The position numbers and the translations under genes were made by a program. Below the pieces are notes generated by a model. That model saw nothing but the letters and a program-made list of their open reading frames with translations, was not told the DNA's origin and did not search any database. A DNA stretch of 64,000 nucleotides from Martinezella multihospitum (GTDB lineage Bacteria; Pseudomonadota; Alphaproteobacteria; Rhizobiales; Rhizobiaceae): assembly GCF_900094585.1 (NCBI RefSeq), contig NZ_FMAG01000002.1, positions 822,007 through 886,006 on the forward strand. Direction: 5' to 3'. Positions 8,126 to 16,885 of this stretch are shown here, piece after piece. Position 1 is the first letter of the stretch; each line of letters begins with the position of its first letter.

Positions 8126-9271
8126 CTAACCGTCTTCGCTCAGGCCAAGTATATTTTGATACAGGTGCAAAGTATCCCGCGCCATGGCCGAAGCCGAAAA
8201 ATTGGATCGTATCGTCCCGATATCGGGCATGTTGCGAGCACCCCATAGCGGCTCTGTGAGCGCTTCAGCCATGATGCGCGCGAGGTCATCGGCATCTTCC
8301 GGTTTGGCGAGTGCGGGGTTGTTTTCGCCAAGTGCTTCCGCAACGCCGCCGACGCGCGAGGCGATGACGGTCTTTCCGGCTGCGAGCGCTTCCAGAACGA
8401 TATAGGGCATGGCCTCGGCGCGCGAGGGGACGACGATGTTCTGCGATACCGTGAAGGCTTCCTGTACGCGCATCGCCGGCAACATGCCGATACGGTGACC
8501 GAGGCCCCGTTCGACCATCATCCGGTGATATTTGTCTCTGTCCGGCCCGTCGCCGATCATCAGCGCTGAAAGCGGCCTGCCGATCCGCCGTTCCGTTTTC
8601 GCAAAGGCATCCACAAACAGATCGGGACCTTTGAGGTCCCGCAGCATGCCGATATAGACGAAATGCACGGAGTCCGATCGTGTCGGTATGGTACGAAAAT
8701 CTCTTTCGCTGATGCCATTATAGATCATCACAGAGCGGGTGCGCGGCTTGCCGATCTTTCTTTCATAGGTGCGGCGTTCGAAATCGCAGATGAAGATCAG
8801 GCCATCGGTGAAAAATTCGAGCATTCGTTCCAGGCTGTGCACCAGCATGCCCTGGAATGAGCCGCGCGAGAAATGCAGGCTTCCGCCATGCGCTGTATAG
8901 AGGCGGGCTACGCGATACCTGTTGACCCGCAGGATCGAGCCGAGAACGCGCGCAAGCAGGCCGCCCTTGGCGCCATGCCCGTGCAGCACATCCGGCCGCA
9001 AACTCTTGATTTCCTTGTAGCTGCCCCAAAGTGTCGCAGCATCCGAGAGGGTAATTTGCCGTCGGATCGGCAGGCGGATGACGCCAAGAGCGAGATACGG
9101 TGCGATATCGTCGAACAGACGATCCTCATGCTCGCCACCCGTCAGGCTGTCGCAAAGGATGCCGACCTGGTGGCCCGCCTTGCTCTGTTCCTCCGCCAAA
9201 TCCCGGACATGGCGGAAGACGCCGCCGACGGGCGATCTGAAGCAATGAAGGATACGAAGCGGTCGGGCCAT
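8126..9271 (-). CDS. Glycosyltransferase family 4
   Basis: A 381-aa GT-B glycosyltransferase. The N-terminal domain begins RILHCFRSPVGGVFRHVRDL and contains DVLHGHGAKGGLLAR. The C-terminal nucleotide-sugar domain has VYIGMLRDLKGPDLFV, LMIGDGPDRDKY and EAMPYIVLEALAAGKTVIAS, matching the GT4 E-x7-E pattern. It follows the Wza-like gene by 12 bases and so belongs to the same transcript. It resembles the enzymes that extend lipid-linked exopolysaccharide units after the priming step; the linkage is unknown. Confidence 0.88.
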   Translation of the reverse strand: MARPLRILHCFRSPVGGVFRHVRDLAEEQSKAGHQVGILCDSLTGGEHEDRLFDDIAPYLALGVIRLPIRRQITLSDAATLWGSYKEIKSLRPDVLHGHGAKGGLLARVLGSILRVNRYRVARLYTAHGGSLHFSRGSFQGMLVHSLERMLEFFTDGLIFICDFERRTYERKIGKPRTRSVMIYNGISERDFRTIPTRSDSVHFVYIGMLRDLKGPDLFVDAFAKTERRIGRPLSALMIGDGPDRDKYHRMMVERGLGHRIGMLPAMRVQEAFTVSQNIVVPSRAEAMPYIVLEALAAGKTVIASRVGGVAEALGENNPALAKPEDADDLARIMAEALTEPLWGARNMPDIGTIRSNFSASAMARDTLHLYQNILGLSEDG

Positions 9272-9283
9272 AAGCGGGTGCGG

Positions 9284-9859
9284 TTAGAATAACCGCTCTC
9301 TGACATAGATGGTATCGCCTGCCAGCACTGGATCGGAGATACCGACCCGTCCCGTCATGACATGACCGTTGATCTTGCGGGTGACATCCGCGTTGGACTG
9401 GTTGGCCCGGCTGGTGAAGCCGCCTGCAACCGCGATGGCATTCTGGATGGTCATGCCCGGCACATAGGAATATTGGCCCGGCTGGCCGACTTCGCCCATA
9501 ATATAGACCGAGCGATAGCGGTCGATGTCGATGGTGACGTCTGGATCGCGAATATATCCCTGGCGAAGCTTCTGTGCGATCTGGCCTGAGAGCTGCTGCA
9601 GGGTCCGGCCGCGGGCAGTGACCTGACCGATCAGCGGGAAGGCGATATAGCCGGCTTGATCGACCGTATAGGTGTTGGTCAGGCCGGCTTGATCGAACAC
9701 CGTGACGCGCAACCGGTCGCCGCTATCAAGCGTATAGGGCTGGATCGTGGCCTCGTTGAAGGCCTTGGGGGCCGGTTGATAGGTGTTGCAGCCGGTGAGC
9801 GCGGCGCTCACGGCAGCCATGCCGAGTGCAAGGACAATCTTTGACTTTGCGAAGGGCAT
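9284..9859 (-). CDS. Wza-type polysaccharide export lipoprotein
   Basis: A 191-aa protein. The start at 9859 is chosen because it gives a lipoprotein signal peptide with lipobox LTGC. A Poly_export domain follows (YTLDSGDRLRVTVFDQAG, then IAFPLIGQVTARG), and a SLBB-type segment (IMGEVGQPGQYSYVPGM) ends the protein. It is shorter than E. coli Wza (about 380 aa) and lacks the C-terminal transmembrane helix, as do HfsD/UppC-like small export lipoproteins of alphaproteobacteria. It should form part of the outer-membrane exit channel. It is the first gene of the minus-strand operon and faces the Wzc-like gene across a 191-base, AT-rich divergent promoter region. Confidence 0.88.
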   Translation of the reverse strand: MPFAKSKIVLALGMAAVSAALTGCNTYQPAPKAFNEATIQPYTLDSGDRLRVTVFDQAGLTNTYTVDQAGYIAFPLIGQVTARGRTLQQLSGQIAQKLRQGYIRDPDVTIDIDRYRSVYIMGEVGQPGQYSYVPGMTIQNAIAVAGGFTSRANQSNADVTRKINGHVMTGRVGISDPVLAGDTIYVRERLF

Positions 9860-10050
9860 TTCGCGCTCATTAGAAAGGGAAGACACTGCCGTCGTTATCG
9901 ATCCGTTAGGGTTAACGGCTGGTAAAGAGCAAATCAAATTCCAGGAAAAAATTAGCGATGCTAAAAATAATGCTGGCGAAATACTATTAACGCTTGGGTT
10001 ACCATAGTCGTTTACGATTAATTTTAGCTTTCTATTACGGAGTTTTGCAT

Positions 10051-12306
10051 ATGTCCGGTGTCAACAACACCCAGCAGGATGTGGACATCGATCTCGCTCA
10101 GCTCTTTCGCGCTGTGTGGCAGCGGCGGATGCGCGTCGTTGCCATCACGCTGGCCGGCGCCTGCGCGGCATTCGCGATCGCCAAGGTCATGTCGCCGGAA
10201 TATCGCAGCGAGGCCCGTATCCTCATCGAGCAGCGTGCGCCCGCCTTTGCGACGACGACATCGGGCAACGATGCCGGTGCCGGCCCTCTGCTGGACGAAC
10301 TGAATATCGCCAGCCAGGTGCAGATCCTGCAGTCGGCGGATCTGGTCAAGCAGGTCATTACCAATCTCAAACTCTACGATCGCCCTGAATTTGCCGCCGG
10401 CAACAATGGCTCCGCGCTCTCTGATATTCTCATCAAGCTGCATCTGAAGCGGGCGGCGGCCGACAAGGCCCCGGAAGAGCGCATGCTGGACGCCTTCAAC
10501 AGCCGCCTGCAGGTCTATCAGATCAACAGCTCGCGCGTGATCGGCATCAGCTTCACGTCCCGCAATCCGGATCTCGCCGCCAGCGTGCCGAATGCCATGG
10601 CGCAGGTCTATCTGTCGATGCAGAGTGGCGCCAAGCTCGATTCCAACAGCGAGGCAACGCGCTGGCTCGAGCCGGAGATCACCAGGCTGCGTGATAAGGT
10701 CAGCGAAGCTGAAAAGAAGGTCGCCGACTATCGCTCCGCCAATGGTCTGCTCCAGACCAGCCAGAACAACAATTTCGCGACGCAGCAGCTTGCCGATATT
10801 TCGACGCAGCTGGCACAGGTACGTGGCGACAGGGCCAATGCCGAGGCGCGCGCGCAAGCAGTTCGCAGCGCGCTATCGAGCGGTCGCTCCACCGATACGC
10901 TTGCCGACGTTTCAGGGTCGGTGGCCATTCAGCGTCTAAAGGCGACCCAGTCGAATCTCGAGTCGCAAATATCGGATCTGTCCACGACGCTTATGGATGG
11001 GCATCCGCGGCTGAAGAGCCTGCGGGCACAGCTCATCGATATCCGTCAGCAGATCGATCGCGAGACCCAGAGGATTCTCGCAAGCATCGAGAACGAGGCG
11101 AAGGTTGCGCAGCTGCGCGAGCAGCAGCTTCTGGCGCAATCGAACACGCTGAAAGCCGACAGCGCCCGGGCAGGGGAGGACGAAGTCGGCCTCAATGCAC
11201 TGGAGCGTGAAGCTGCGGCAGAACGACAATTGCTCGAGACCTATCTTGCCCGTTATCGCGAGGCGGCCTCCCGCGTCGACAAGAACTCCAGCCCTGCCGA
11301 TGCGCGCATCGTTTCTACGGCAGTCGAGCCGGTCGATCCGTCGTTCCCGAAGGTCGGCCCGATCGTCGTCGTCGCTACCCTTGCCACCTTCATCCTCACG
11401 GCCATCGTTATCATGCTTGCAGAGCTGTTCAGCGGCCGTGCATTGCGGCCGGTCGGGCCTGCCCGCAAGGAAGATGCCGGCGCGCCGGAGACGGCGAAGC
11501 GCACTGAACCCGTTGGCGAGCCTGCTCCAGTTCGGGCAGTTACGAGGGCGACCGGTGCCGAGGCGCCGGCAAGCATGCTTTCGGTTCCGTCAGAGGAAAT
11601 CGCGGCTCAGGCGGCAAACGCTGCGATTGCTCCCGACGCGGCTATTGCCTCGGGCACTGCAATCGCTCCGGACCATGAACCCAGGCAGGCTGCTAGCACG
11701 ACGGAAGAAGAGGAGGATTTCTCTATCCAATCCGTCGCCGATTATCTGATCGACAGCGGCTCGCGGCTGGCGATCGCCATATCTCCAACCGGTGACAATG
11801 GTTCGACCGCGACGGTCATGCTGGCGCGGACCATCGCCGATGCCGGGAGCCGTATCGTGCTCGTCGACATGACCGGCACGGGATGTCCGTCCAGGCTCAT
11901 GGCCGAGCATGAGGAACTTCCCGGCGTCACCGACCTGCTGTGCGGCGAAGCGGCGTTTGGCGATACGATCCATCCGGATCGCCTGTCGGATGCTCATCTC
12001 GTGCCGCAGGGCATGAGCGACCTTGCCCGCGCCATGCGCGGCGCCGACCGTCTGTCGCTGATCCTCGACGCGCTGGGTTCTGCCTATGACATCGTTCTGG
12101 TGGAATGTGGCGCGGCCGAAGTCTCCGGCGTCGCTCGGCTGACGCGCAGCAAGGAAACGGAAATCATCCTCTCCATGCCTGAGCCCGATGAAGGCCAGTT
12201 TATCGTTGCCATGACGGAATTCCAGAAGGCCGGCTACGAGCACATCATTCTGATGTCCGGCTGGCGTGAGGAGCATGATCCCAATACGCGCCGGGACGCA
12301 GCCTGA
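10051..12306 (+). CDS. Wzc/GumC-type polysaccharide co-polymerase with degenerate kinase domain
   Basis: A 751-aa inner-membrane protein. It has an N-terminal Wzz domain (DIDLAQLFRAVWQRR plus a helix near residues 30-50), long periplasmic coiled coils (about 205-420), a GNVR-like PDARIVST/PVDPSFPK segment and a second membrane helix (about 430-455). A variable Ala/Pro-rich linker and a C-terminal P-loop-like domain (about 560-745) follow. The kinase motifs are degraded: Walker A reads SPTGDNGST (residues 578-586) with Gly584 where Lys is expected, Walker A' is LVDMT instead of DxD, and Walker B is LVECG instead of D. There is no Tyr-rich tail. So chain-length control is likely but tyrosine-kinase activity is not. 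TACGGAG upstream supports the start at 10051. Confidence 0.85.
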   Translation: MSGVNNTQQDVDIDLAQLFRAVWQRRMRVVAITLAGACAAFAIAKVMSPEYRSEARILIEQRAPAFATTTSGNDAGAGPLLDELNIASQVQILQSADLVKQVITNLKLYDRPEFAAGNNGSALSDILIKLHLKRAAADKAPEERMLDAFNSRLQVYQINSSRVIGISFTSRNPDLAASVPNAMAQVYLSMQSGAKLDSNSEATRWLEPEITRLRDKVSEAEKKVADYRSANGLLQTSQNNNFATQQLADISTQLAQVRGDRANAEARAQAVRSALSSGRSTDTLADVSGSVAIQRLKATQSNLESQISDLSTTLMDGHPRLKSLRAQLIDIRQQIDRETQRILASIENEAKVAQLREQQLLAQSNTLKADSARAGEDEVGLNALEREAAAERQLLETYLARYREAASRVDKNSSPADARIVSTAVEPVDPSFPKVGPIVVVATLATFILTAIVIMLAELFSGRALRPVGPARKEDAGAPETAKRTEPVGEPAPVRAVTRATGAEAPASMLSVPSEEIAAQAANAAIAPDAAIASGTAIAPDHEPRQAASTTEEEEDFSIQSVADYLIDSGSRLAIAISPTGDNGSTATVMLARTIADAGSRIVLVDMTGTGCPSRLMAEHEELPGVTDLLCGEAAFGDTIHPDRLSDAHLVPQGMSDLARAMRGADRLSLILDALGSAYDIVLVECGAAEVSGVARLTRSKETEIILSMPEPDEGQFIVAMTEFQKAGYEHIILMSGWREEHDPNTRRDAA

Positions 12307-13557
12307 TCAATCCGCGTCACTGCCTCCGTCATCCGATGCGGCGGCGGCTCCGTGCTGCGCCCGCAGCCGCTGGATGAAGGAATAGAGCTTGCGATTGGAT
12401 TTGATCGCGACCTTCGCACGCGTGATGACCCGGTTCGCCATTGCCGCAAGACGCCCCGTGCCTGAGACGGGCAGGAAGAGATCATACTGCACCGTTTCCA
12501 TCGGGCACCAGGAACGCTTGTAGATCTGGTCACCGATACCGAAATCGAAGAGCGCGACGCCTTCGCGATGCAGCCGCTCGATCATCAGCCAGAACAGCAA
12601 TTCGCCGGGGCTGGCCTCCGCAACCAGCGCCTCGTCGATGGAAGCAAACTGGCAGATGACATGATCCCCCTTGCGGGACAGGGCAGCGATGGCCGGAATA
12701 TGGCCTTCGTGTTCGCCTTTCAGGCTCAGCGCATGCATCTGCAGCGTCGCGCCATCGTCTTGGCGCCGGTGCAACATCGCGTGCAGCGCGGCCTTGATTC
12801 CGGCATCCTTGAACGCGTCTGGCAAACCGGCCTCCTTGAAGCGGATCGCCTTCTGCCGGAAGAACAGATCGAGCAATGCGTCCTGCTCGTCAGGACCGGC
12901 AATCACATATTCGTAGCCACCTTTGGCATCGAGAAGTCTGCTTTGATGCTTGAACTTCTTGCGCCGGCGCTTGGCATTCACTTGCTTCAGGCTTGCTTCG
13001 AAGCTGCCGAGGAAGGGCATCTGAAAGGCATGGTTCTGATTTTCGATCGACGTCAGCGAAGCGAGCAGGCTTTTGCGACCGCGCCATTCGAGCGGGACGT
13101 TGCGCAGGATCATGACGTCCACCTTGCCGCGCAAAGCCGCCGAGATGGCGCTCGCCTGAGCGGCCGTCAATTCTCCATTTGTCAGGAACCGCGCGGAAAA
13201 CAGGCCGGTGTTGATATTGTTGTGGTGGCCTCCGATAAACTCGGCTCGTCTTGCCCCGCGACTGCGGATGATCTCGAGCGGCAGGATGAAGGCAACCTGG
13301 TCTCCGATGGAGCCACGGACAATAGCGAGAGGGCGTTCGAGGTTCTCCACCCAGGCCGCACACCAGTCATAGCTCTGGTGCAGCGAATTGAGATCGTCCC
13401 GTTCCAGTGCACGCCATTCGGCTTCCAGCGGTACCATACTGTCGAAGATGTCGATCCGCAGTTGATCGGCGCCGGCAGGCTGGGTTGGGATGGACGCAAT
13501 GCGATCCTCCGCTGCTTCGGCGGCCATGCCGGCGATATCTCGCGTCTGGGTCTGCAT
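12307..13557 (-). CDS. BioF2/CelD-like GNAT acyltransferase
   Basis: A 416-aa protein of the Acetyltransf_6 (BioF2-like, formerly CelD/BcsL) family, GNAT fold. Recognisable blocks are VPLEAEWRALERDDLNSLHQ near the N terminus, the basic NAKRRRKKFKHQSRLL, and GELLFWLMIERLHREGVALF followed by FDFGIGDQIYKRSWCP. Members sit in exopolysaccharide, cellulose and holdfast loci and are thought to acylate sugars or transfer amino acids, but few are characterised. Its stop codon abuts the stop of the Wzc-like gene with no base between (shared TGATCA). It most likely modifies the polysaccharide made by the adjoining genes. Confidence 0.8.
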   Translation of the reverse strand: MQTQTRDIAGMAAEAAEDRIASIPTQPAGADQLRIDIFDSMVPLEAEWRALERDDLNSLHQSYDWCAAWVENLERPLAIVRGSIGDQVAFILPLEIIRSRGARRAEFIGGHHNNINTGLFSARFLTNGELTAAQASAISAALRGKVDVMILRNVPLEWRGRKSLLASLTSIENQNHAFQMPFLGSFEASLKQVNAKRRRKKFKHQSRLLDAKGGYEYVIAGPDEQDALLDLFFRQKAIRFKEAGLPDAFKDAGIKAALHAMLHRRQDDGATLQMHALSLKGEHEGHIPAIAALSRKGDHVICQFASIDEALVAEASPGELLFWLMIERLHREGVALFDFGIGDQIYKRSWCPMETVQYDLFLPVSGTGRLAAMANRVITRAKVAIKSNRKLYSFIQRLRAQHGAAAASDDGGSDAD

Positions 13558-13692
13558 CCGATCTTCTCCGCTTTGGCGGCATTCGACTGCAGTCTGGCGG
13601 GCAACGGCTTATTTTTGACTTAAGATGAGACATTCGTGCCGGACAAGGCGCGGATCAGGGTTAGCCTTGTGTAAATCGGGCCGGGTCGTGCG

Positions 13693-13902
13693 TCATTGCG
13701 GGCGCGGTCCGGCCATCCACTTGATGATGCCCATCGCCGGCAGCACCCAGATGATGCCGCTGACAAGGAAATAGAGGAAATGCACCCAGCCGGGTTGATC
13801 TGCAAGCGTTCGCACTGCAACGATCATGGCAACGATCGCATAGATTGCAACCAACAGCACGAGCAGGATCATGCCAACGAATTTGCGCAGGCGAAGGGGC
13901 AC
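13693..13902 (-). CDS. DUF2842 family membrane protein
   Basis: A 69-aa protein with two hydrophobic segments (about residues 8-30 and 40-60) and the family-typical ending VSGIIWVLPAMGIIKWMAGP. DUF2842 is found almost only in alphaproteobacteria and is often beside ctaA/cox15, as here (ctaA starts divergently at 14016). Start is GTG with GAGGAG eight bases upstream. The role is unknown; a link with cytochrome oxidase biogenesis is suggested only by neighbourhood. Confidence 0.85.
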   Translation of the reverse strand: MPLRLRKFVGMILLVLLVAIYAIVAMIVAVRTLADQPGWVHFLYFLVSGIIWVLPAMGIIKWMAGPRPQ

Positions 13903-14015
13903 GGGGTTTTCTCCTCATTATAAACAGCATGCCGCGACGGCATGCCGCAAACTCCCGGGACTTGTTTTGCACGCCCCTATCGGGCAAATCAACAGCCTGA
14001 TCGAAGGGAGAAGCC

Positions 14016-15119
14016 ATGGCTGCCACTAATTTTACGACCGAACAGGCTATTTTGAAGGAAGTGGCTCGTCAGGACAGCAATCGCCGCGCCATTCGTCTCT
14101 GGCTCGCCTGTGTTCTTCTGGTTCTCTTCGCCCTCGTGCTGGTGGGCGGCGCCACACGTCTCACCAATTCCGGCCTGTCGATCACGCAATGGCAGCCGAT
14201 CCACGGCGTCATCCCGCCGCTGAGCGCGCAGGAATGGCAGGACGAATTCGACCTCTACAAGCGCATCCCGCAATTCCAGATCCTGAACAAGGACATGACG
14301 GTCGAGGAGTTCAAGGGCATCTTCTGGTGGGAGTGGGCGCATCGCCTGTTGGCGCGCACCATCGGTGTCATCTTCGGCCTGCCGTTGCTGTTCTTCGTCC
14401 TGACCGGTCGCGTCGAGCGCAAGCTCTGGCTGCCGCTGGCCGGCATTTTCCTGCTGGGCGGCCTTCAGGGAGCGATCGGCTGGTGGATGGTATCTTCGGG
14501 CCTAGAGGCGCGCACCGATGTCAGCCAGTATCGCCTTGCGACCCATCTCGTCACGGCCTGTCTGATCTTTGCCGCCTGCATGTGGTTCATGCGTGCCCTG
14601 TCGCCGCATTCGAACGAACCGCCGCCGACACGCTATTCGGCGAAACTCGCCGGTTTGATCGCCTTCATGGCGCTGTTCCAGATCTATCTCGGCGCTCTCG
14701 TCGCGGGTCTCGACGCGGGCCTCAGCTACAACACCTGGCCGCTGATGGATGGTGCCGTCGTGCCCGGCGATCTTTTCATACAGTCACCGGGCTGGATCAA
14801 TTTCTTCGAGAACCCGAAGACGGTCCAGTTCGTTCACCGTCTCGGCGCCTATGCGCTCTTCGCCGTCGTCGCCATCAACATGATCCTCTCGCTGCGCGCG
14901 GCGGCGCAAACGACCCATGCGCGGCGATCCGTCGTTCTCTTCGTGCTCGTGCTGATCCAGGCGATCCTCGGCATTTCGACATTGCTGTTGCATGTGCCGC
15001 TGGATCTGGCCCTGGCGCATCAGGCCGGTGCCCTGATCGTTTTCGGTTTCGCAATTGCCAATTGGCGAGGCTTCTATGGCGAACTGCCGCGCCAGACCTC
15101 GATCGTCGTGAGAGATTGA
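14016..15119 (+). CDS. ctaA: Heme A synthase (COX15/CtaA)
   Basis: A 367-aa membrane enzyme that oxidises the C8 methyl of heme O to a formyl group, giving heme A for aa3-type cytochrome oxidase. Eight hydrophobic segments are visible. The heme-ligand histidines lie in FWWEWAHRLLAR, RLATHLVTACLIF, TVQFVHRLGAYALF and LALAHQAGALIVF. The opening LALVLVGGATRLTNSGLSIT is diagnostic for the alphaproteobacterial/mitochondrial Cox15 type. GAAGGGAG upstream supports the ATG at 14016. The stop codon lies inside the first arm of a terminator hairpin. Confidence 0.95.
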   Translation: MAATNFTTEQAILKEVARQDSNRRAIRLWLACVLLVLFALVLVGGATRLTNSGLSITQWQPIHGVIPPLSAQEWQDEFDLYKRIPQFQILNKDMTVEEFKGIFWWEWAHRLLARTIGVIFGLPLLFFVLTGRVERKLWLPLAGIFLLGGLQGAIGWWMVSSGLEARTDVSQYRLATHLVTACLIFAACMWFMRALSPHSNEPPPTRYSAKLAGLIAFMALFQIYLGALVAGLDAGLSYNTWPLMDGAVVPGDLFIQSPGWINFFENPKTVQFVHRLGAYALFAVVAINMILSLRAAAQTTHARRSVVLFVLVLIQAILGISTLLLHVPLDLALAHQAGALIVFGFAIANWRGFYGELPRQTSIVVRD

Positions 15120-15143
15120 GACGCTTTGCGCCTCAATCTTTTT
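15113..15143. terminator. Bidirectional intrinsic terminator overlapping the ctaA stop
   Basis: AGATTGAG (15113-15120) pairs perfectly with CTCAATCT (15132-15139) around an 11-base loop and is followed by T residues. On the minus strand the element is also followed by T residues only weakly. It lies between convergent ctaA and the DUF2778 gene and includes the ctaA stop codon TGA (15117-15119). Confidence 0.6.
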
Positions 15144-16452
15144 AGCGCGAGGAGGCGACGCTTGCTGCCGACGACACGCGTGTTACCACTTTCAGCCGCT
15201 TGATTTCGCCGCGCCGGAAGGCGGCCAGGAAGCGGTTGTAATCCTTGAAGACCACGCAGCCATTCGATTCGCCACGGCCGCCTCTGAGCATGTAGGTGTG
15301 AGCCAGCAGGCCGTCGCGGCCATAGACGCGAGCGCCGTTTGCAGGCGTCAGACGCAGCGCCTGCACGCCATGGAACAGGCTTTCTCTATAGGTCAGGTTA
15401 TAAGTTTCAGGTGGGGTCGGGCCGGTGTTTTTGCGATCGACATAGCGAGGATTGTCACGCATATGGCCCAGGCCGGAATGAGCCTCGAGGCGTTCGCCGC
15501 TCGGCAGATAAACTGTCTTCGCCTCGATGTCGTAAATCGCTGTGCCTGCGCCGGGGCTGATCGCCGCAAACGGATTGATGAACGGCTTGGTCTTGCGGAC
15601 GGAGCTGTCATCCGGATCGGCGTAGGCCGTGAGGCGTGATGGCGGCTGAGCGGTTGCTTCGTCGCCCGTTGCCCTGGCGATGGCGCTTGTGGCGTTGGCG
15701 CGCTGTATGGGCGTCTCGCGGGCGGGGCGGGCCACGGGAATGACGTTCAGGACAGCTTCGGCCACCGCAATGTCGGCGTCCTTGGCGGGCAACGGCTTGG
15801 CTTCAGCAATGGCGGGCAAGCTCACCGCCGGGGCTGCCGAAGCGACCGCCGCAGGCTGCACGGCCGCCTTTGCCGGGCTTGCGGCCGGCATCAGGACGGC
15901 GGCGTATTTCGCCTGGCCGAACGATTGCAGGGCGGTTGCGAAGTTTATGGCGATCACCTTGCGCAAGCGATCAACCTTCTCGGGCGAGGCCTCTGCCACT
16001 TCGATACGGCCGCTCTTTATGCTTGCCGCCACGTCTTGCGCCTGCTTCATATCGGAGGTTTGCTGCGCAAGCGCGTAGGCCAGTTGCAATCGAACCGCCT
16101 CCGCGCCGGCGCCTTTCGTTTGAACATCCGCGTCTGCGATGCTGCCGAAGCGGCTCTGTCCATGCAGTGAGGTCGTCTGGCTGGCGTAGCGGGCAGGATG
16201 GGCCGCGCGGCTTGGCGGAACGATGAATGCCGATGCGCGCGGCGCCAGGAAATTGTCGGTCGACGTCGCCGCGCCGGGAAGCGACAGCACCATCGATTGC
16301 GTCGTCATCAGCGTGGCGGTAACCCAGGCGAAAGCCGCCACGGCGACGCCGGTGGCCAAAGTGCCGGGACGGATGCTGAAGAATTTTTTCGATCGCGAGG
16401 CGTAGCCGGAGCGCGAATTGAAGTTACCGAACGTTTCGGTCACGAACGCCAT
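15142..16452 (-). CDS. DUF2778 (Tlde1-like) L,D-transpeptidase-fold protein
   Basis: A 436-aa protein. The ATG at 16452 is preferred over an upstream start. It has a basic N terminus, one membrane segment (about residues 35-55) and a long Ala-rich low-complexity region (about 80-280). The C-terminal domain has HSGLGHMRDNPRYVD, TPPETYNLTYRESLFHGVQAL and a GRGESNGCVVFKDYNRFL block. His and SxGC in this arrangement match the YkuD-like fold; DUF2778 has been renamed the Tlde1 domain after a Salmonella T6SS effector with L,D-transpeptidase exchange activity. No T6SS gene is nearby, so a housekeeping cell-wall role at the periplasmic face seems likelier than an effector role. Confidence 0.75.
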   Translation of the reverse strand: MAFVTETFGNFNSRSGYASRSKKFFSIRPGTLATGVAVAAFAWVTATLMTTQSMVLSLPGAATSTDNFLAPRASAFIVPPSRAAHPARYASQTTSLHGQSRFGSIADADVQTKGAGAEAVRLQLAYALAQQTSDMKQAQDVAASIKSGRIEVAEASPEKVDRLRKVIAINFATALQSFGQAKYAAVLMPAASPAKAAVQPAAVASAAPAVSLPAIAEAKPLPAKDADIAVAEAVLNVIPVARPARETPIQRANATSAIARATGDEATAQPPSRLTAYADPDDSSVRKTKPFINPFAAISPGAGTAIYDIEAKTVYLPSGERLEAHSGLGHMRDNPRYVDRKNTGPTPPETYNLTYRESLFHGVQALRLTPANGARVYGRDGLLAHTYMLRGGRGESNGCVVFKDYNRFLAAFRRGEIKRLKVVTRVSSAASVASSR

Positions 16453-16885
16453 GATACTCGTTATCCAAACTACACAGACACCAAGCCGGCTCAAGAACGC
16501 ACACGCGCCCTAACGCGAGTGTCGCGTTCGGTCGCCAACTTGCCGGCTGTCTGGAAGCATGCCGAATTATGGTAACCAATTCCTTTACGATGGCTCATTC
16601 TTGGATATTCATTGAAAAAAGGGATAGTTTTGAACGCCCCACTCATCCGGACCAGTAGAGCCGTTAAAGAGGAAATCCGGCCGACAATTGGTCGCGGAGC
16701 CTCACAGGCGTTCACTTTTCCGTGTAGCTTCGGCTAATTTAGAGCGGCGGCAAAAATAAGGCCGAGAACGATCGCGAGTTCGAAATCACGCAAAACGCCT
16801 TGCAGGCATGAAAAAGCTCGGCCTGATCGATCCTCTACGGATGAACGGGCCGGGCCGATCGAGCTTCGATCTGCGTCAGGCTGAG
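16453..16885. other. Gene-free interval with a likely argC terminator
   Basis: These 433 bases hold no convincing gene. At 16814-16866 the arm AAGCTCGGCC pairs, with a four-base bulge, to GGGCCGATCGAGCTT. On the minus strand it is followed by a T run just downstream of the argC stop, so it probably ends argC transcription. The rest should contain the promoter of the DUF2778 gene; no clear motif was identified. Confidence 0.45.
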
